From Actinoallomurus oryzae (GTDB lineage: Bacteria; Actinomycetota; Actinomycetes; Streptosporangiales; Streptosporangiaceae), in contig NZ_BAABHF010000045.1 in the NCBI RefSeq assembly GCF_039541955.1, positions 124,001 to 188,000 of the forward strand: a stretch of DNA of 64,000 nt, in the 5' to 3' direction. The translations under genes were made by a program, and so were the position numbers. Positions 42,950-52,413 of the stretch are shown piece by piece (within the stretch, counting starts at the first letter, position 1; every line of letters starts with the position of its first letter). The notes beneath the pieces are model-generated. The model made no database searches. It was not told the DNA's origin and saw only the letters and a list, made by a program, of their open reading frames with translations.

Positions 42950-43578
42950 TCCTGGCCGAAGACTCCACACTGCTGCGCGAGGGGCTGACGCGGCTGCTCG
43001 CCGAGGAGGGCCACGAGGTCGTGGCCGGGGTCGGCGACGCGGAGGCACTGCTCGCCGCGGTGGCCGCCGACCCGCCGGACGTGGTGGTGGCCGACGTGCG
43101 CATGCCGCCCACCCACACCGACGAGGGCCTGCGCGCGGCGCTGGAGATCCGGCGCCGCCACCCGGGCGTCGGCGTGCTGATGTTGTCGCAGTACGTGGAG
43201 AAGCGGTACGCCACCGAGCTGCTGACCTCCGACACCCAGAGGGTCGGGTACCTGCTCAAGGACCGGGTCGCCCACGTCGAGGAGTTCCTGGACGCGCTGG
43301 ACCGGGTGGGCGCGGGCGGCGCGGCCTTCGACCCGGAGGTGGTCCGCCAGCTGCTCGCCCGCACGACCCATCCGCTGGCGACCCTCACCGCCCGCGAACG
43401 CGACGTGCTGTCCCACATGGCCGAGGGCCACACGAACGCCTCGATCGCCACGCGCCTGCACGTCTCGCTCAGCGCGGTGGAGAAGCACGTCAACGCCATC
43501 TTCGACAAACTGGACCTGCCCCGCGACGGCGGCTACAGCCGCCGCGTGCTCGCCGTCCTCCGCTACCTGGGCTCCTGA
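42940..43578 (+). CDS. NarL/LuxR-type response regulator
   Basis: 212 residues from GTG 42940, overlapping the kinase stop by 10 bp. Receiver domain with phospho-acceptor D52 in VVVADVRMP and acidic EDS at the start; LuxR-type HTH near the C-terminus (LTARERDVLSHMAEGHTNASIATRLHVSLSAVEKHV). Cognate to the preceding kinase. Its last 16 bases overlap the convergent ABC ATPase gene. Confidence 0.95.
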   Translation: MRLILAEDSTLLREGLTRLLAEEGHEVVAGVGDAEALLAAVAADPPDVVVADVRMPPTHTDEGLRAALEIRRRHPGVGVLMLSQYVEKRYATELLTSDTQRVGYLLKDRVAHVEEFLDALDRVGAGGAAFDPEVVRQLLARTTHPLATLTARERDVLSHMAEGHTNASIATRLHVSLSAVEKHVNAIFDKLDLPRDGGYSRRVLAVLRYLGS

Positions 43579-45071
43579 GCGGTACCGGGCTCCTCCCCCG
43601 GTGACGCGTTCATCGCCAGGCTCAGGTTCTGTTCGGTCAGTTCGGCGGCGATCTCCTCGGTGACGCGCCCTCGCCGGAAGACCAGGACGCGGTCGCAGAG
43701 GTCGACCAGCTCGGTCAGGTCGGTGGAGGCGAGCAGGACGACCTTGCCCTCGCCGGCGAGGCCGCGGACGATCTCGTGCATCTCGGCGCGGGCGCCGACG
43801 TCCACGCCGCGGGTCGGGTCGTCGAGCACGAACACCGCCGGGTCGGCGTCCAGCCACTTGGCCAGCACGACCTTCTGCTGGTTGCCGCCGGACAGCCGCG
43901 CCACCGTGGTGTGCGGGCCGCCGCGGATCCGCAGCCGCTCGATCAGGTCCGCGGCGCGCGCGACCATGCGACGGCGCGAGGGCAGCGGGCCGTCGCGGCC
44001 GAGTCCGAGCCGGCGTACGGCGGTGGCGTTCTCCCACAGCGGCTGGTCCAGCATGAGGCCGCGGCCCTTGCGGTCGCCGGAGACGTACGCGACGCCGGCG
44101 GCGACGGCCTGGCGCGGTGAGCGCGGCACCACGCCGCCCGGCAGCCGTACGGTCCCGGCGGTCTGCCGCGCCCGTCCGCAGACGGCGTCGAGCACGGCGA
44201 GGTGGCCTGCCCCCTGGAGCCCCGCGAGTCCGACGATCTCGCCTCCGGAGGCGGTCAGCGACACGTCGCGAAGGCGACCGGGCACGCTGACGCCGGTCAG
44301 GGTGACCGAGGCGGCTCCGTGCAGGGCGCGCTCGCGGCGCGCGGCGGCCGGCGGTGCGCTGCCGCCCAGCATCGCCGTCACCAGCGAGTCGACGCTCACC
44401 TTCCCGATCTCCTCGCCGGCCAGCACGGTACGGCCGTCGCGCAGCACGGTGACCCGCTGCGCGATCCGCATGACCTCGCCGAGGAAGTGGGAGATGTAGA
44501 GCACGGCCAGGCCGCGCCCGGCCAGCCGTTTCGTCGTCTCCGCGAGCCGGTCGGAGGCCGCGCGCGGGAGCGCCGACGTCGGCTCGTCCAGGATCAGCAC
44601 CCGCGGGTCCTGGAGCAGCGCCCGGCAGATCTCCAGGAGCTGCCGGTCGGCCAGCGGCAGGGCCGCCACGCGGGCGTGCGGGTCGACTTCCAGGCCGAGC
44701 CCGGCCAGCACGGGCGCGGCGCGGCGCTCCATCGCCCGGGTGCTGACCAGCCCGAACCGGCCGGGGCCGCCGAGCGGGAACAGGTTCTCCAGGACGGTCA
44801 GGTCGGGATAGGTCATCAGCTCCTGCGACACGATCGCGATGCCCTGCTCGGCGGCCTGACGCGTGTTGGCGAAGGCGACGGGGGCGTCGTCGAGCTCGAC
44901 GGTGCCGCCGTCGGGCCGTACGACCCCGGAGATGATCTTGACCAGGGTGGACTTGCCGGCTCCGTTCTCGCCGACCAGAGCGTGCACCTCGCCGCGTTCG
45001 ACGGTGATGCCGGCGGCGTCGAGCGCGGCGACGCCGCCGTAGTGCTTGACCAGGCCGGAGGCCTTGAGCAT
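43563..45071 (-). CDS. Sugar ABC transporter ATP-binding protein (RbsA type)
   Basis: 502 residues with two nucleotide-binding halves. The first half has Walker A GENGAGKST and Walker B LILDEPTSAL. The second half has the usual degenerate P-loop region (VGLAGLQGAGHLAVLD) and signature LSGGNQQKV with Walker B VFVLDDPTRGVD. Typical of ribose/xylose/AI-2-type importers. It directly follows the binding-protein gene (1 bp apart). Confidence 0.95.
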   Translation of the reverse strand: MLKASGLVKHYGGVAALDAAGITVERGEVHALVGENGAGKSTLVKIISGVVRPDGGTVELDDAPVAFANTRQAAEQGIAIVSQELMTYPDLTVLENLFPLGGPGRFGLVSTRAMERRAAPVLAGLGLEVDPHARVAALPLADRQLLEICRALLQDPRVLILDEPTSALPRAASDRLAETTKRLAGRGLAVLYISHFLGEVMRIAQRVTVLRDGRTVLAGEEIGKVSVDSLVTAMLGGSAPPAAARRERALHGAASVTLTGVSVPGRLRDVSLTASGGEIVGLAGLQGAGHLAVLDAVCGRARQTAGTVRLPGGVVPRSPRQAVAAGVAYVSGDRKGRGLMLDQPLWENATAVRRLGLGRDGPLPSRRRMVARAADLIERLRIRGGPHTTVARLSGGNQQKVVLAKWLDADPAVFVLDDPTRGVDVGARAEMHEIVRGLAGEGKVVLLASTDLTELVDLCDRVLVFRRGRVTEEIAAELTEQNLSLAMNASPGEEPGTAQEPR

Positions 45072-45072
45072 G

Positions 45073-46140
45073 TCAGCGCGCCTCCGAGAGCGGCCGGATG
45101 CCGCCGGTGATGTTCGCCAGGAGTTCGTCGATCTGCGGCTTGTACCAGGCGTAGGCGGCCTGGGGCGACTTCTCGCGGGCGATGACCTCGTCGATGTTGC
45201 CGCTGTCGAGCACCATGCCGGGCGTCTTGAACCAGCCGTTCGGCAACTTCCTGCCGTCGCGGACGTACTTGATCAGGATCGCGCTCGACAGGTAGCCCTT
45301 GAGGAAGTGCTCGGGGTCGACGCCGGCGAAGTTCGTGCCGTCCTTGATCGCCTGCAGCGTCTTCGGGTCGACGTCGAAGCCGGCGGTGAGGTACCTGCCC
45401 TTCTCCTGCTGCTTGATCTTGGCGAGGTCGTAGCTGTCCGCGTCGCCCACGCCGAGGAAGGCCAGCGCGTCCGGGTGCGCGTGCACCTGGGCGAGCCAGG
45501 CGTTGTAGTTCTGCGCCGGGTCGCTGTAGGTGTGGTACGGGCCGAGCGTCCTGATGCCGGGCGCCAGCCTGGCGAACGTGTCCTTGATGCCCTTCACCCG
45601 GTTGTCGAGCACCGGCACGCCCGGGTCGGTCTGCCCGATCACGACGGTCCCCTTCGCGGTGGCGCCGAGCTTCTTGACCGCCGCCTGGGCGAGCCGCCCG
45701 CCGAGCTCGTAGTTGTCGGTGCCGACGAAGAAGCCGACTTTGCTGCCGTTCGTCGGCGCGGTGTCCAGCGCGACGACCGGGACGCCCTGGTCGACGGCCT
45801 GCGCCGCGGGCCGGGTGAAGATCGGCGGGTCGAGGTTGAACAGGATCACCCCGTCGCGGTGGGTGACGACGAGGTTCTGGAAGAGCTGGACCTCGGCCGG
45901 TCCGTCGGTGTTGGGCGGGCCGACGACCTTGAAGTCGACGTTGCCCGCGTGCTGCGCCGCCGAGGTCGCCCCCTGGTACATCTCCCGGGCGAAGTTCAGG
46001 CTGTTGTTCGGCACGGCGATGCCCATCTTCAGCCGTTTCGACCCGGAGCCGGATCCGCTGTCGCCGCAGGCGGCGGTGGCTCCGAGGACGAGGACGAGGA
46101 TCGCGGCGAGTCCGGCCCGCCGGCGTGTGCGCTGCTTCAT
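45073..46140 (-). CDS. Sugar-type ABC transporter substrate-binding lipoprotein (RbsB type)
   Basis: 355 residues. Signal peptide with lipobox TAAC at about 22-25. Periplasmic-binding-protein type I fold: GIAVPNNSLNFAREMYQGATSAAQHAG, GVILFNLDPP and FLGVGDADSYDLAKIKQQ. It belongs with the RbsA-like ATPase and the permease. The ligand is unknown; the divergent oxidative operon suggests a compound with an oxidisable alcohol. Confidence 0.94.
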   Translation of the reverse strand: MKQRTRRRAGLAAILVLVLGATAACGDSGSGSGSKRLKMGIAVPNNSLNFAREMYQGATSAAQHAGNVDFKVVGPPNTDGPAEVQLFQNLVVTHRDGVILFNLDPPIFTRPAAQAVDQGVPVVALDTAPTNGSKVGFFVGTDNYELGGRLAQAAVKKLGATAKGTVVIGQTDPGVPVLDNRVKGIKDTFARLAPGIRTLGPYHTYSDPAQNYNAWLAQVHAHPDALAFLGVGDADSYDLAKIKQQEKGRYLTAGFDVDPKTLQAIKDGTNFAGVDPEHFLKGYLSSAILIKYVRDGRKLPNGWFKTPGMVLDSGNIDEVIAREKSPQAAYAWYKPQIDELLANITGGIRPLSEAR

Positions 46141-46171
46141 GGCTCGTCTCCTGGCGTACGGGCGGGGGCGG

Positions 46172-47176
46172 TCAGGTGTCGGCGGAGCGGGAGCCCTGGA
46201 TCCGCCGCAACAGGGTGTCGGCGCCGACGGCGATGAGGATGACGCCGCCGGTCGCGAAGGTGGTCCAGTTGATCGGTACCTGGAAGAAGGCCAGTGCCGA
46301 GGCGACGACGCTGAGGATGAGGCAGCCGGCCGCCGCGCCGACGACCGAGCCGCGGCCGCCGGCGAGCGGTGTGCCGCCGATGATCGCCGACGCGATGGCG
46401 GTCAGCTCGTACCCCTGGCCGACCGTCGGGTCGCCGGCCATGAAGAAGGCCAGGGAGAACACCGCCGCGACGCCGGCCATCAGCCCGCTGAGGCCGAGCG
46501 CGGCGATGCGGGTGCGGTTCACCGGCAGGCCGCCGAACTCGGCCGCCTCCGGGTTGGAGCCGATGGCCCGTACGCGGGCGCCGAACCGCGTGCGGGTGAA
46601 CAGTACGGCCAGCGCGGCGACCAGGACGACGGAGATCCACACGGCGTTGGGGACCCCGGCCGTGTTCCCGCCGAGGAAGGTGAAGAAGGAGTCGTTCTGC
46701 GGCAGGTCGGTGATCTGCTTGCCGTCCGCGAGCGCGAGGCCGGCGCCGCGGAGGAGCATCGCCGTGGCCAGCGTCACGATGAAGGACGGCAGGCGCATGT
46801 AGGTGGTGATCACGCCGTTCAGCGCGCCGAGGGCGGCCGACACCGCCAGGATCACGAGCAGCGCGAGCCAGGTGCTCAGCCCGTCGCGGATGAGGACCGC
46901 GCCGAGCACCATGCACATCGCGTACATGCCGCCGACGGACAGGTCCACCTCGCGCATCGCCAGCGGGAAGACGATGCCGCACGCCATCAGCCCGGCGTAG
47001 ACCGTGTTGTGCGTGATGGACAGCAGGTTGCCGGTGCGCAGGAAGTCGGGGTGGAAGAGCCCGACTCCGACAACGATGACGATCAGGACGGCGATCACGC
47101 CGAACTCGTCCCGGATGAGCCTGCGGGGGACCCGGCCGAGGGAGGCTCCGGTCGCTGCTGCTGACATCGCGGTCAT
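46172..47176 (-). CDS. Sugar-type ABC transporter permease (RbsC type)
   Basis: 334 residues with about nine membrane segments. Family motifs: AMREVDLSVGGMYAM, IVTLATAMLLRGAG, RVRAIGSNPEAAEFGGLPV and AIASAIIGGTPLAGGRGSVVGA. First gene of the importer operon. A later ATG (codon 4) could be the true start. Divergent from the SDR operon across a 201-bp region with two operator-like sites. Confidence 0.95.
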   Translation of the reverse strand: MTAMSAAATGASLGRVPRRLIRDEFGVIAVLIVIVVGVGLFHPDFLRTGNLLSITHNTVYAGLMACGIVFPLAMREVDLSVGGMYAMCMVLGAVLIRDGLSTWLALLVILAVSAALGALNGVITTYMRLPSFIVTLATAMLLRGAGLALADGKQITDLPQNDSFFTFLGGNTAGVPNAVWISVVLVAALAVLFTRTRFGARVRAIGSNPEAAEFGGLPVNRTRIAALGLSGLMAGVAAVFSLAFFMAGDPTVGQGYELTAIASAIIGGTPLAGGRGSVVGAAAGCLILSVVASALAFFQVPINWTTFATGGVILIAVGADTLLRRIQGSRSADT

Positions 47177-47257
47177 CGCTCCTCACGACTCGCCCGACGG
47201 TGTCGGATGCGGGGTGCCGTGAGCATGGACGTACCGACCGGCTCCGACAAGCAGGGT

Positions 47258-47334
47258 GTTTCACCGAATGGAAACGGCGAGGTACACGGCGCGCGCCGGT
47301 ACGGATCGCCGCCGCGGATTTCGATGAATGGAAC
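47258..47334. promoter_or_regulatory. Two IclR-like operator sites between importer and oxidation operons
   Basis: GTTTCACCGAATGGAAAC (47258-47275) has inverted ends GTTTC and GAAAC. GATTTCGATGAATGGAAC (47317-47334) matches it in TTTC-N3-GAATGGAA. Two same-phase copies 59 bp apart between divergent operons, with an IclR gene closing one of them, suggest a common control point. The assignment to IclR is an inference. Confidence 0.55.
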
Positions 47335-47377
47335 GCGCTCCTTGTCGGGGTGATGGCCGTGCCGCACGCTCGCCCAC

Positions 47378-48109
47378 ATGAGCGATCGGGTGGCGCTGGT
47401 GACCGGCGCGGCGAGCGGGCTGGGACAGGAGTTCTGCGTGGCCCTGGCCGCCGGGGGCAGACGTGTGGCAGGGCTGGACGTCGCGGATCTGTCCGAGACC
47501 GAAAAGCGGATCGGCGGCGGTTCCTTCCTCGGCGTCCGGGCCGACGTCACCGACCCGTCCGCCGTGACCGCGGCGGTGGACGAGGTCGTGCGTCACCACG
47601 GCGGCCTGCACATCGTGGTGAACAACGCCGGGATCTACCCGTCGATCCCCTTCGAGGACACGACGCTGGACGACTGGCGGCGGATCATGCGGCTGAACCT
47701 CGAGGGGCCGTTCCTCGTCACGCGGGCCGCGCTGCCTCACTTGCGGGCCGCGGGCTGGGGACGGGTCGTCAACATCGTTTCGGCCGTGGTGTTCCTCGGG
47801 CCGCCCGACATGGTCGCCTACACCACCTCCAAGGCCGGGCTGGTCGGCTTCACCCGCGCGCTCGCGAGCGCGGTCGGCGGCGAGGGCGTCACGGTCAACG
47901 CGATCGCCCCCGGGATGACCCGTACGCGAACGGCCGAGCGCACCGTCGGCGCGGACGGCGGGTTCGAGCGGGTCCGCGACCTCCAGGTCGTGCCCGCCGT
48001 CGAGGAACCGCGCGACCTGGTCTCGACGCTGCTGTACGTCTGCGACGAGGGCAGCGGGTTCCTGTCCGGGCAGACCATCAACGTCGACGGCGGATCCGCG
48101 AAGCACTGA
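47378..48109 (+). CDS. Short-chain dehydrogenase/reductase
   Basis: 243 residues, classical SDR: cofactor loop TGAASGLGQ (9-17), NNAGIYPSIPF and the catalytic YxxxK in VAYTTSKAGL. C-terminal FLSGQTINVDGGS. Probably oxidises an alcohol or keto-reduces an intermediate. Stop overlaps the ATG of the GMC oxidase by one base (TGATG). Confidence 0.94.
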   Translation: MSDRVALVTGAASGLGQEFCVALAAGGRRVAGLDVADLSETEKRIGGGSFLGVRADVTDPSAVTAAVDEVVRHHGGLHIVVNNAGIYPSIPFEDTTLDDWRRIMRLNLEGPFLVTRAALPHLRAAGWGRVVNIVSAVVFLGPPDMVAYTTSKAGLVGFTRALASAVGGEGVTVNAIAPGMTRTRTAERTVGADGGFERVRDLQVVPAVEEPRDLVSTLLYVCDEGSGFLSGQTINVDGGSAKH

Positions 48110-49875
48110 TGAACGCCGGGGAGACGCGGGTCCTCGCCGACCTGTGCGCGGACCTGGTTCCCGGCTCACGCGCGATCGGGCCCGAGGAGTACATCGCGCG
48201 GGCGGTCGCCGCGATGTCGCCGGCGGAGGAGGACGCCCTGCACGCCGCGATCGGGCTCCTCGCGCCCGCCGCCGGGCACGGGCCGGACGCGCTGGCACCG
48301 CTCGCCGGGTCATCGGCGTTCGCCCTGATCAGGCGGCTCGCCATCGAGGCGTACTACGGCGGCTTCGCGGTCCCCGGCCACACCGGGCCGACCGGGTGGG
48401 AGGACATCGGCTTCGACCCGCCCCAGGCGCGCCGGCTCCGCCGGGACTGGTCGTTCCTCACCGAACCGCCCCCGCCCGCCGGCCCGCTGCCCGAGGAGGC
48501 CGAGGTCGTGGTCGTCGGCTCGGGCGCCGGCGGCGGGCTCATCGCCGCCGACCTGGGCCGCGCCGGGCACGACGTGCTCCTCATCGAGGCCGGCGGCCTG
48601 TGGCCGGCCGCGACGCACACCCGGTTCGAGCTGGAGGCGCGGCACCGGCTGTGGTGGCCGGTCCGGTACGCCGACGGCGAGGACCCGGTCGCGCTGCTCG
48701 GCGGCCGGTGCGTCGGCGGCTCCACCGTGATCAACACCAAGGTGGCGATGCGCGCCGGCGAGGCCGACGTCGCCGCCTTCCACCGCCGGACCGGCCTGCT
48801 CGGCGACGGCGGGGAGCCGTTCTCCCTCGCCGACCTGCTGCCCTGGTACACCGAGGTCGAGCGGCGCCTCGGCGTACGGGAGCGCGCCGACTGGACGCCG
48901 TGCGCGTACCGGCTGCGCGACGGGCTGGCCGCGATCGGCGCCACGTTCGAGCCGGTCCGGTCCTACACCGACTACAACTGCACCAAGTGCGGCTCGTGCC
49001 TGCAGGGCTGCCCGACGAACGCCGGCAAGTCGGCGCTCAACACGTTCATCGCGCCGGCCCTCGCCCGGGGCGAGATCCGCCTGGCCGCCCGCACCCGGGC
49101 CGAGCGCGTGCTGATCTCCGGCGGCGCGGTCACCGGCGTCGCCAGCGACACCGGCGTCGTACGGGCCCGTACGGTGGTGCTCGCGGCGGGGGCGCTCGGC
49201 ACCCCGCGGATCCTGCTGAACAGCCCCGACTACCCGCGCCGGGTCGGCCGCACCCTCGGCCTGCACCCGGCGCGCCTGGTCTACGGCCGCTTCGACGAGC
49301 CGCAGGACGCCCACCGCGTCTACCCGATCACCGGGCACTGCCTCGACCACCGGGAGGAGTTCGTGGTCGAGGGCCCCACGGTCCAGGACCCGGTGTCGTT
49401 CGCCGAGAGCCTGACCGACGCGGACGGCCGCCCCCTCTGGGGCACGCGTCTGGCCGGCAGCGTACGGGCGTACCGGCACTGGGCCGGGATGCTCGTGATG
49501 GCGAGCGACGAGAACACCGGCGTCATCGACCTGGACCCGCGCGGCGAGATCGTCGTCGCCAAGCGGTTCTCCGCCGCCGAGCGCGCCCGGCTGGAGGCGG
49601 GCCGGCGGTTCGCCGTCGAGGCGCTGCGCGCGGCCGGCGCCCGCGAGGTCCTGTGGACCGGGCTGAGCACCACGCACATGCAGGGCAGCGTGCCGATGGG
49701 GTCCGACCCCGCGCGCTCGGCCGTGGACGCGAACGGCCGGTCCCACGACGTCGCCGGACTGTACGTCGGCGACGCCTCGCTGATCCCGGCGTCCCTGCCG
49801 GTCAACCCGTCCCTGACCATCATGGCGCTGGCCGCCAGGGTCGCCGACCGCCTCGGGAAGGAACTCACCGGATGA
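48109..49875 (+). CDS. GMC-family FAD oxidoreductase with Cys-rich insert
   Basis: 588 residues. A roughly 125-residue N-terminal region (gluconate 2-dehydrogenase subunit-3-like, helical) precedes the FAD motif VVGSGAGGGLIAADLGRAGHDVLLIEAGG. CVGGSTVIN is the GMC signature. In the middle, NCTKCGSCLQGCPTNAGKSA contains C-x2-C-G-x-C-x3-C, as in long-chain alcohol oxidases and related GMC dehydrogenases. HMQGSVPMGSDP and VNPSLTIMALAARVAD close the fold. It oxidises an alcohol; the electron acceptor is unknown. ATGA overlap with the next gene. Confidence 0.92.
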   Translation: MNAGETRVLADLCADLVPGSRAIGPEEYIARAVAAMSPAEEDALHAAIGLLAPAAGHGPDALAPLAGSSAFALIRRLAIEAYYGGFAVPGHTGPTGWEDIGFDPPQARRLRRDWSFLTEPPPPAGPLPEEAEVVVVGSGAGGGLIAADLGRAGHDVLLIEAGGLWPAATHTRFELEARHRLWWPVRYADGEDPVALLGGRCVGGSTVINTKVAMRAGEADVAAFHRRTGLLGDGGEPFSLADLLPWYTEVERRLGVRERADWTPCAYRLRDGLAAIGATFEPVRSYTDYNCTKCGSCLQGCPTNAGKSALNTFIAPALARGEIRLAARTRAERVLISGGAVTGVASDTGVVRARTVVLAAGALGTPRILLNSPDYPRRVGRTLGLHPARLVYGRFDEPQDAHRVYPITGHCLDHREEFVVEGPTVQDPVSFAESLTDADGRPLWGTRLAGSVRAYRHWAGMLVMASDENTGVIDLDPRGEIVVAKRFSAAERARLEAGRRFAVEALRAAGAREVLWTGLSTTHMQGSVPMGSDPARSAVDANGRSHDVAGLYVGDASLIPASLPVNPSLTIMALAARVADRLGKELTG

Positions 49876-51518
49876 GACCCATCGACGCCCTGTTGGAGAT
49901 CGTCCGTGGCGAGGGGGTGAGCCGGATCTTCGGCAACCCCGGGACGACCGAGCTGCCGCTCATCGACGCCCTGGCCGGCGTGCCCGACCTGTCGTACGTG
50001 CTGGGCCTGCAGGAGGCGTCCGTGGTGGCGATGGCCGACGGGTACGCCCGCGCCACCGGCCGCCCGTCGTTCGTGAACCTGCACGTCGCGGCCGGCGTCG
50101 CGAACGGCCTGATCGGCATGCTCAACGCCTCGCGCTCCCGGACGCCGATGGTGGTCACGGCGGGCCAGCAGGACCGCCGTCACCTGGCCCAGGACCCGAT
50201 GCTCTCCGGCGACGTCGTGGGCCTGGCGGGCGCCGCGACGAAGGCGGCCGTGGAGGTCCAGCACGCCCGCGACCTGCCGATCGTGCTGCGCCGCGCCTTC
50301 GCCGCCGCGGTACGTCCGCCGTCCGGCCCGGTGCTGGTCTCCATCCCGATGGACGTGCTGGAGGAGGACTCCGACGTCGACGTGCCGGACCGCTCGCCGA
50401 CCCCGGCGTACGGGCCGGCGGCCGGAGTCGGCCCGGCCGCGGAGATGCTCGCCCGCGCGTCGCGCCCGGTCATCGTGGCCGGGGACGGCGTCGGGCGCGG
50501 CGGCGCGGTCGGCGAACTCGTCGCGGTCGCCGAGCGGCTGGGCGCCACCGTCTACCACCAGCCGATGAACGACGGCGTGAACTTCCCCGGCACCCACCCG
50601 CTGTACGCCGGGATGCTGCTGCCGCGCAACGCGGCCATCCGCGAGACGCTCGCGTCCTACGACGCGGCGCTGATCGTCGGGTGCCACGCCTTCATGCCGC
50701 ACCACTACACGCCGGGTCCCGCGGTGCCGGAGGGCCTGCCGATCGTGCAGCTCGACGCCGACCCGGCGGAGATCGCCCGCAACTTCGCCGTCGCGGCGGG
50801 CCTCGTCGGCGACGTACGGACGACGCTGCGGTCGCTCGCCGCGGCCCTGGGCCCGATCGCCGGGGCGGACGAGCGTCTCGAGGCCGCCCGTACGGCGCAC
50901 GCGCACGCGCGGGCGGCGACCGACGAGGCGGCGACGGCGGCGTACGGCGGCGCGCCGCTGGACCCGCTCGCGGCGGCGCACGCGGTCGCCGCCGGGCTGC
51001 CCGCGGACGCCGTCGTCGTGGAGGAGGCGATCACGGTGGGGATGCGGCTGCGGACCGTGCTGCGCCAGGACCGGCCCGGCTCGTACGCGCACACCGTCGG
51101 CGGCGGGCTCGGCTGGGGCATCGGCGCGGCGATCGGCACCCGCCTGGGCGCTCCGGACCGCCCGGTCGTCGCCGTGCTGGGCGACGGGTGCGCGATGTTC
51201 GGCCTGCAGGGCCTGTGGACGGCGGCACGGTACGCGGTGCCGGTGACGTTCGTGGTGATGAACAACGGGGAGTACCGGACGCTGAAGGACACGCTCGACG
51301 AGCGCAAGAGCCGGTCGGCGGCACTGGGCTCGTACGTCGGGCTGGACCTGGCTCCGCCCGCGCTGGACTGGTCCGGTACCGCCCGGTTCTTCGGCCTCGA
51401 TGTCGTACGGGTGGAGTCGGCGGCCGAGCTGCGCGACACTCTCGCCGCCGGTTCCGATCGTCCCCTGCTCGTCGATGTACCGGTCGCGGGCCATTGCGCG
51501 ACGCGGCCCGGCGGATAA
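49872..51518 (+). CDS. Thiamine diphosphate-dependent decarboxylase (benzoylformate decarboxylase-like)
   Basis: 548 residues from ATG 49872. Three-domain ThDP enzyme: catalytic Glu in LGLQEASVVAMADGYARATG, GNPGTTELPLI at the N-terminus and the metal-binding GDGCAMFGLQGLWTAARYAVPVTFVVMNNGEY (GDG...NN). FGNPGTTELP with the later YHQPMNDGVNFPGTHPLYAG is most like MdlC. It would decarboxylate a 2-oxo acid to an aldehyde. Acetolactate-synthase or oxalyl-CoA decarboxylase relatives are less likely, as the quinone-binding and CoA features are missing. Confidence 0.9.
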   Translation: MRPIDALLEIVRGEGVSRIFGNPGTTELPLIDALAGVPDLSYVLGLQEASVVAMADGYARATGRPSFVNLHVAAGVANGLIGMLNASRSRTPMVVTAGQQDRRHLAQDPMLSGDVVGLAGAATKAAVEVQHARDLPIVLRRAFAAAVRPPSGPVLVSIPMDVLEEDSDVDVPDRSPTPAYGPAAGVGPAAEMLARASRPVIVAGDGVGRGGAVGELVAVAERLGATVYHQPMNDGVNFPGTHPLYAGMLLPRNAAIRETLASYDAALIVGCHAFMPHHYTPGPAVPEGLPIVQLDADPAEIARNFAVAAGLVGDVRTTLRSLAAALGPIAGADERLEAARTAHAHARAATDEAATAAYGGAPLDPLAAAHAVAAGLPADAVVVEEAITVGMRLRTVLRQDRPGSYAHTVGGGLGWGIGAAIGTRLGAPDRPVVAVLGDGCAMFGLQGLWTAARYAVPVTFVVMNNGEYRTLKDTLDERKSRSAALGSYVGLDLAPPALDWSGTARFFGLDVVRVESAAELRDTLAAGSDRPLLVDVPVAGHCATRPGG

Positions 51519-51528
51519 GGCTGCGGAC

Positions 51529-52413
51529 ATGGACGGCTCCCCCGCCCCCAAGTCGGTCCTCGCCCGCGGCCTGACGTTACTGGGGGCCTTCGGCCCCTCC
51601 GACGTCGACCTGACGCTCACCGAACTCGCCGCACGCACCGGCCTGCCGAAACCGACCGTGCACCGGCTGCTCGGCGAGCTCGTCGGCTGGGGCGCCCTGG
51701 AGCGCACCGGGAACGGCTACCGGCTGGGCATGCGCCTGTTCGTGCTCGGCCAGCGGGTGCCCCGCCCGCGCGGGCTGCGCGAGGCGGCCCTGCCCTACCT
51801 GGAGGACCTGTACGAGGCGTCGCACGAGAACGTCCATCTGGCCGTGCTCGACGGCATCGACACGCTGTTCCTGGAGAAGGTCAGCGGACGCCGGTCGATG
51901 CCGATCATCTCCCGCGTCGGCGGACGGCTGCCGGCGTACTGCACGGCGACCGGGAAACTGTTCCTCGCCTTCGGCGCGCCCGAACGCCTGCGCCGCGTCC
52001 TGCGCGCGGGCCTGGCGCGCTACACGCCGCACACGATCACGATGCCGGGCCTGCTGGTCCGCGACCTCGCGCGCACGCTGGAGCGGGGTTATGGGATCAA
52101 TCGGGAGGAGTCGGAGGTCGGGGTGTCCGCGGTGGCCGCTCCGGTGTTCGACCACCGGCGGCGCGTCATCGCCGCGATCTCCATCACCGGCCACGCCGGC
52201 CGTCTGGACCTGGACCGCCTCGCCCCGGCCGTGCGAACGTCGGCGCTGTCACTGTCGCGCGAGCTGTCCCACGCGACCGCGAACGGCACGCTCGTCGTCC
52301 CCGCCCCGGCCCTCGACCACGGCCCCGCGGTCGATCAGGGCGACACCGGGCGTTCGTGCCGGCGCGCGAGCAGGGCGAGCAGCTCGGTGGCCACCTCGTC
52401 CGGGGCCTCGTAG
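51529..52413 (+). CDS. IclR-family regulator of the oxidation/uptake cluster
   Basis: 294 residues from ATG 51529. Winged helix LTELAARTGLPKPTVHRLLGELVGWGAL; effector domain with GKLFLAF, YGINREESEVGVSAVAAPVFD and the following ISITGHAGR. It closes the SDR-GMC-ThDP run by 10 bp. The last 26 residues or so (GRSCRRASRASSSVA) are low-complexity and overlap the convergent hydrolase gene by 79 bp, probably a read-through extension. Likely represses the divergent operons through the sites at 47258-47334. Confidence 0.92.
   Translation: MDGSPAPKSVLARGLTLLGAFGPSDVDLTLTELAARTGLPKPTVHRLLGELVGWGALERTGNGYRLGMRLFVLGQRVPRPRGLREAALPYLEDLYEASHENVHLAVLDGIDTLFLEKVSGRRSMPIISRVGGRLPAYCTATGKLFLAFGAPERLRRVLRAGLARYTPHTITMPGLLVRDLARTLERGYGINREESEVGVSAVAAPVFDHRRRVIAAISITGHAGRLDLDRLAPAVRTSALSLSRELSHATANGTLVVPAPALDHGPAVDQGDTGRSCRRASRASSSVATSSGAS

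Noticed and set aside
49320..51707. A 795-codon minus-strand frame opposite the ThDP enzyme
   Set aside because: Antisense shadow of GMC and ThDP genes with no recognisable motif.
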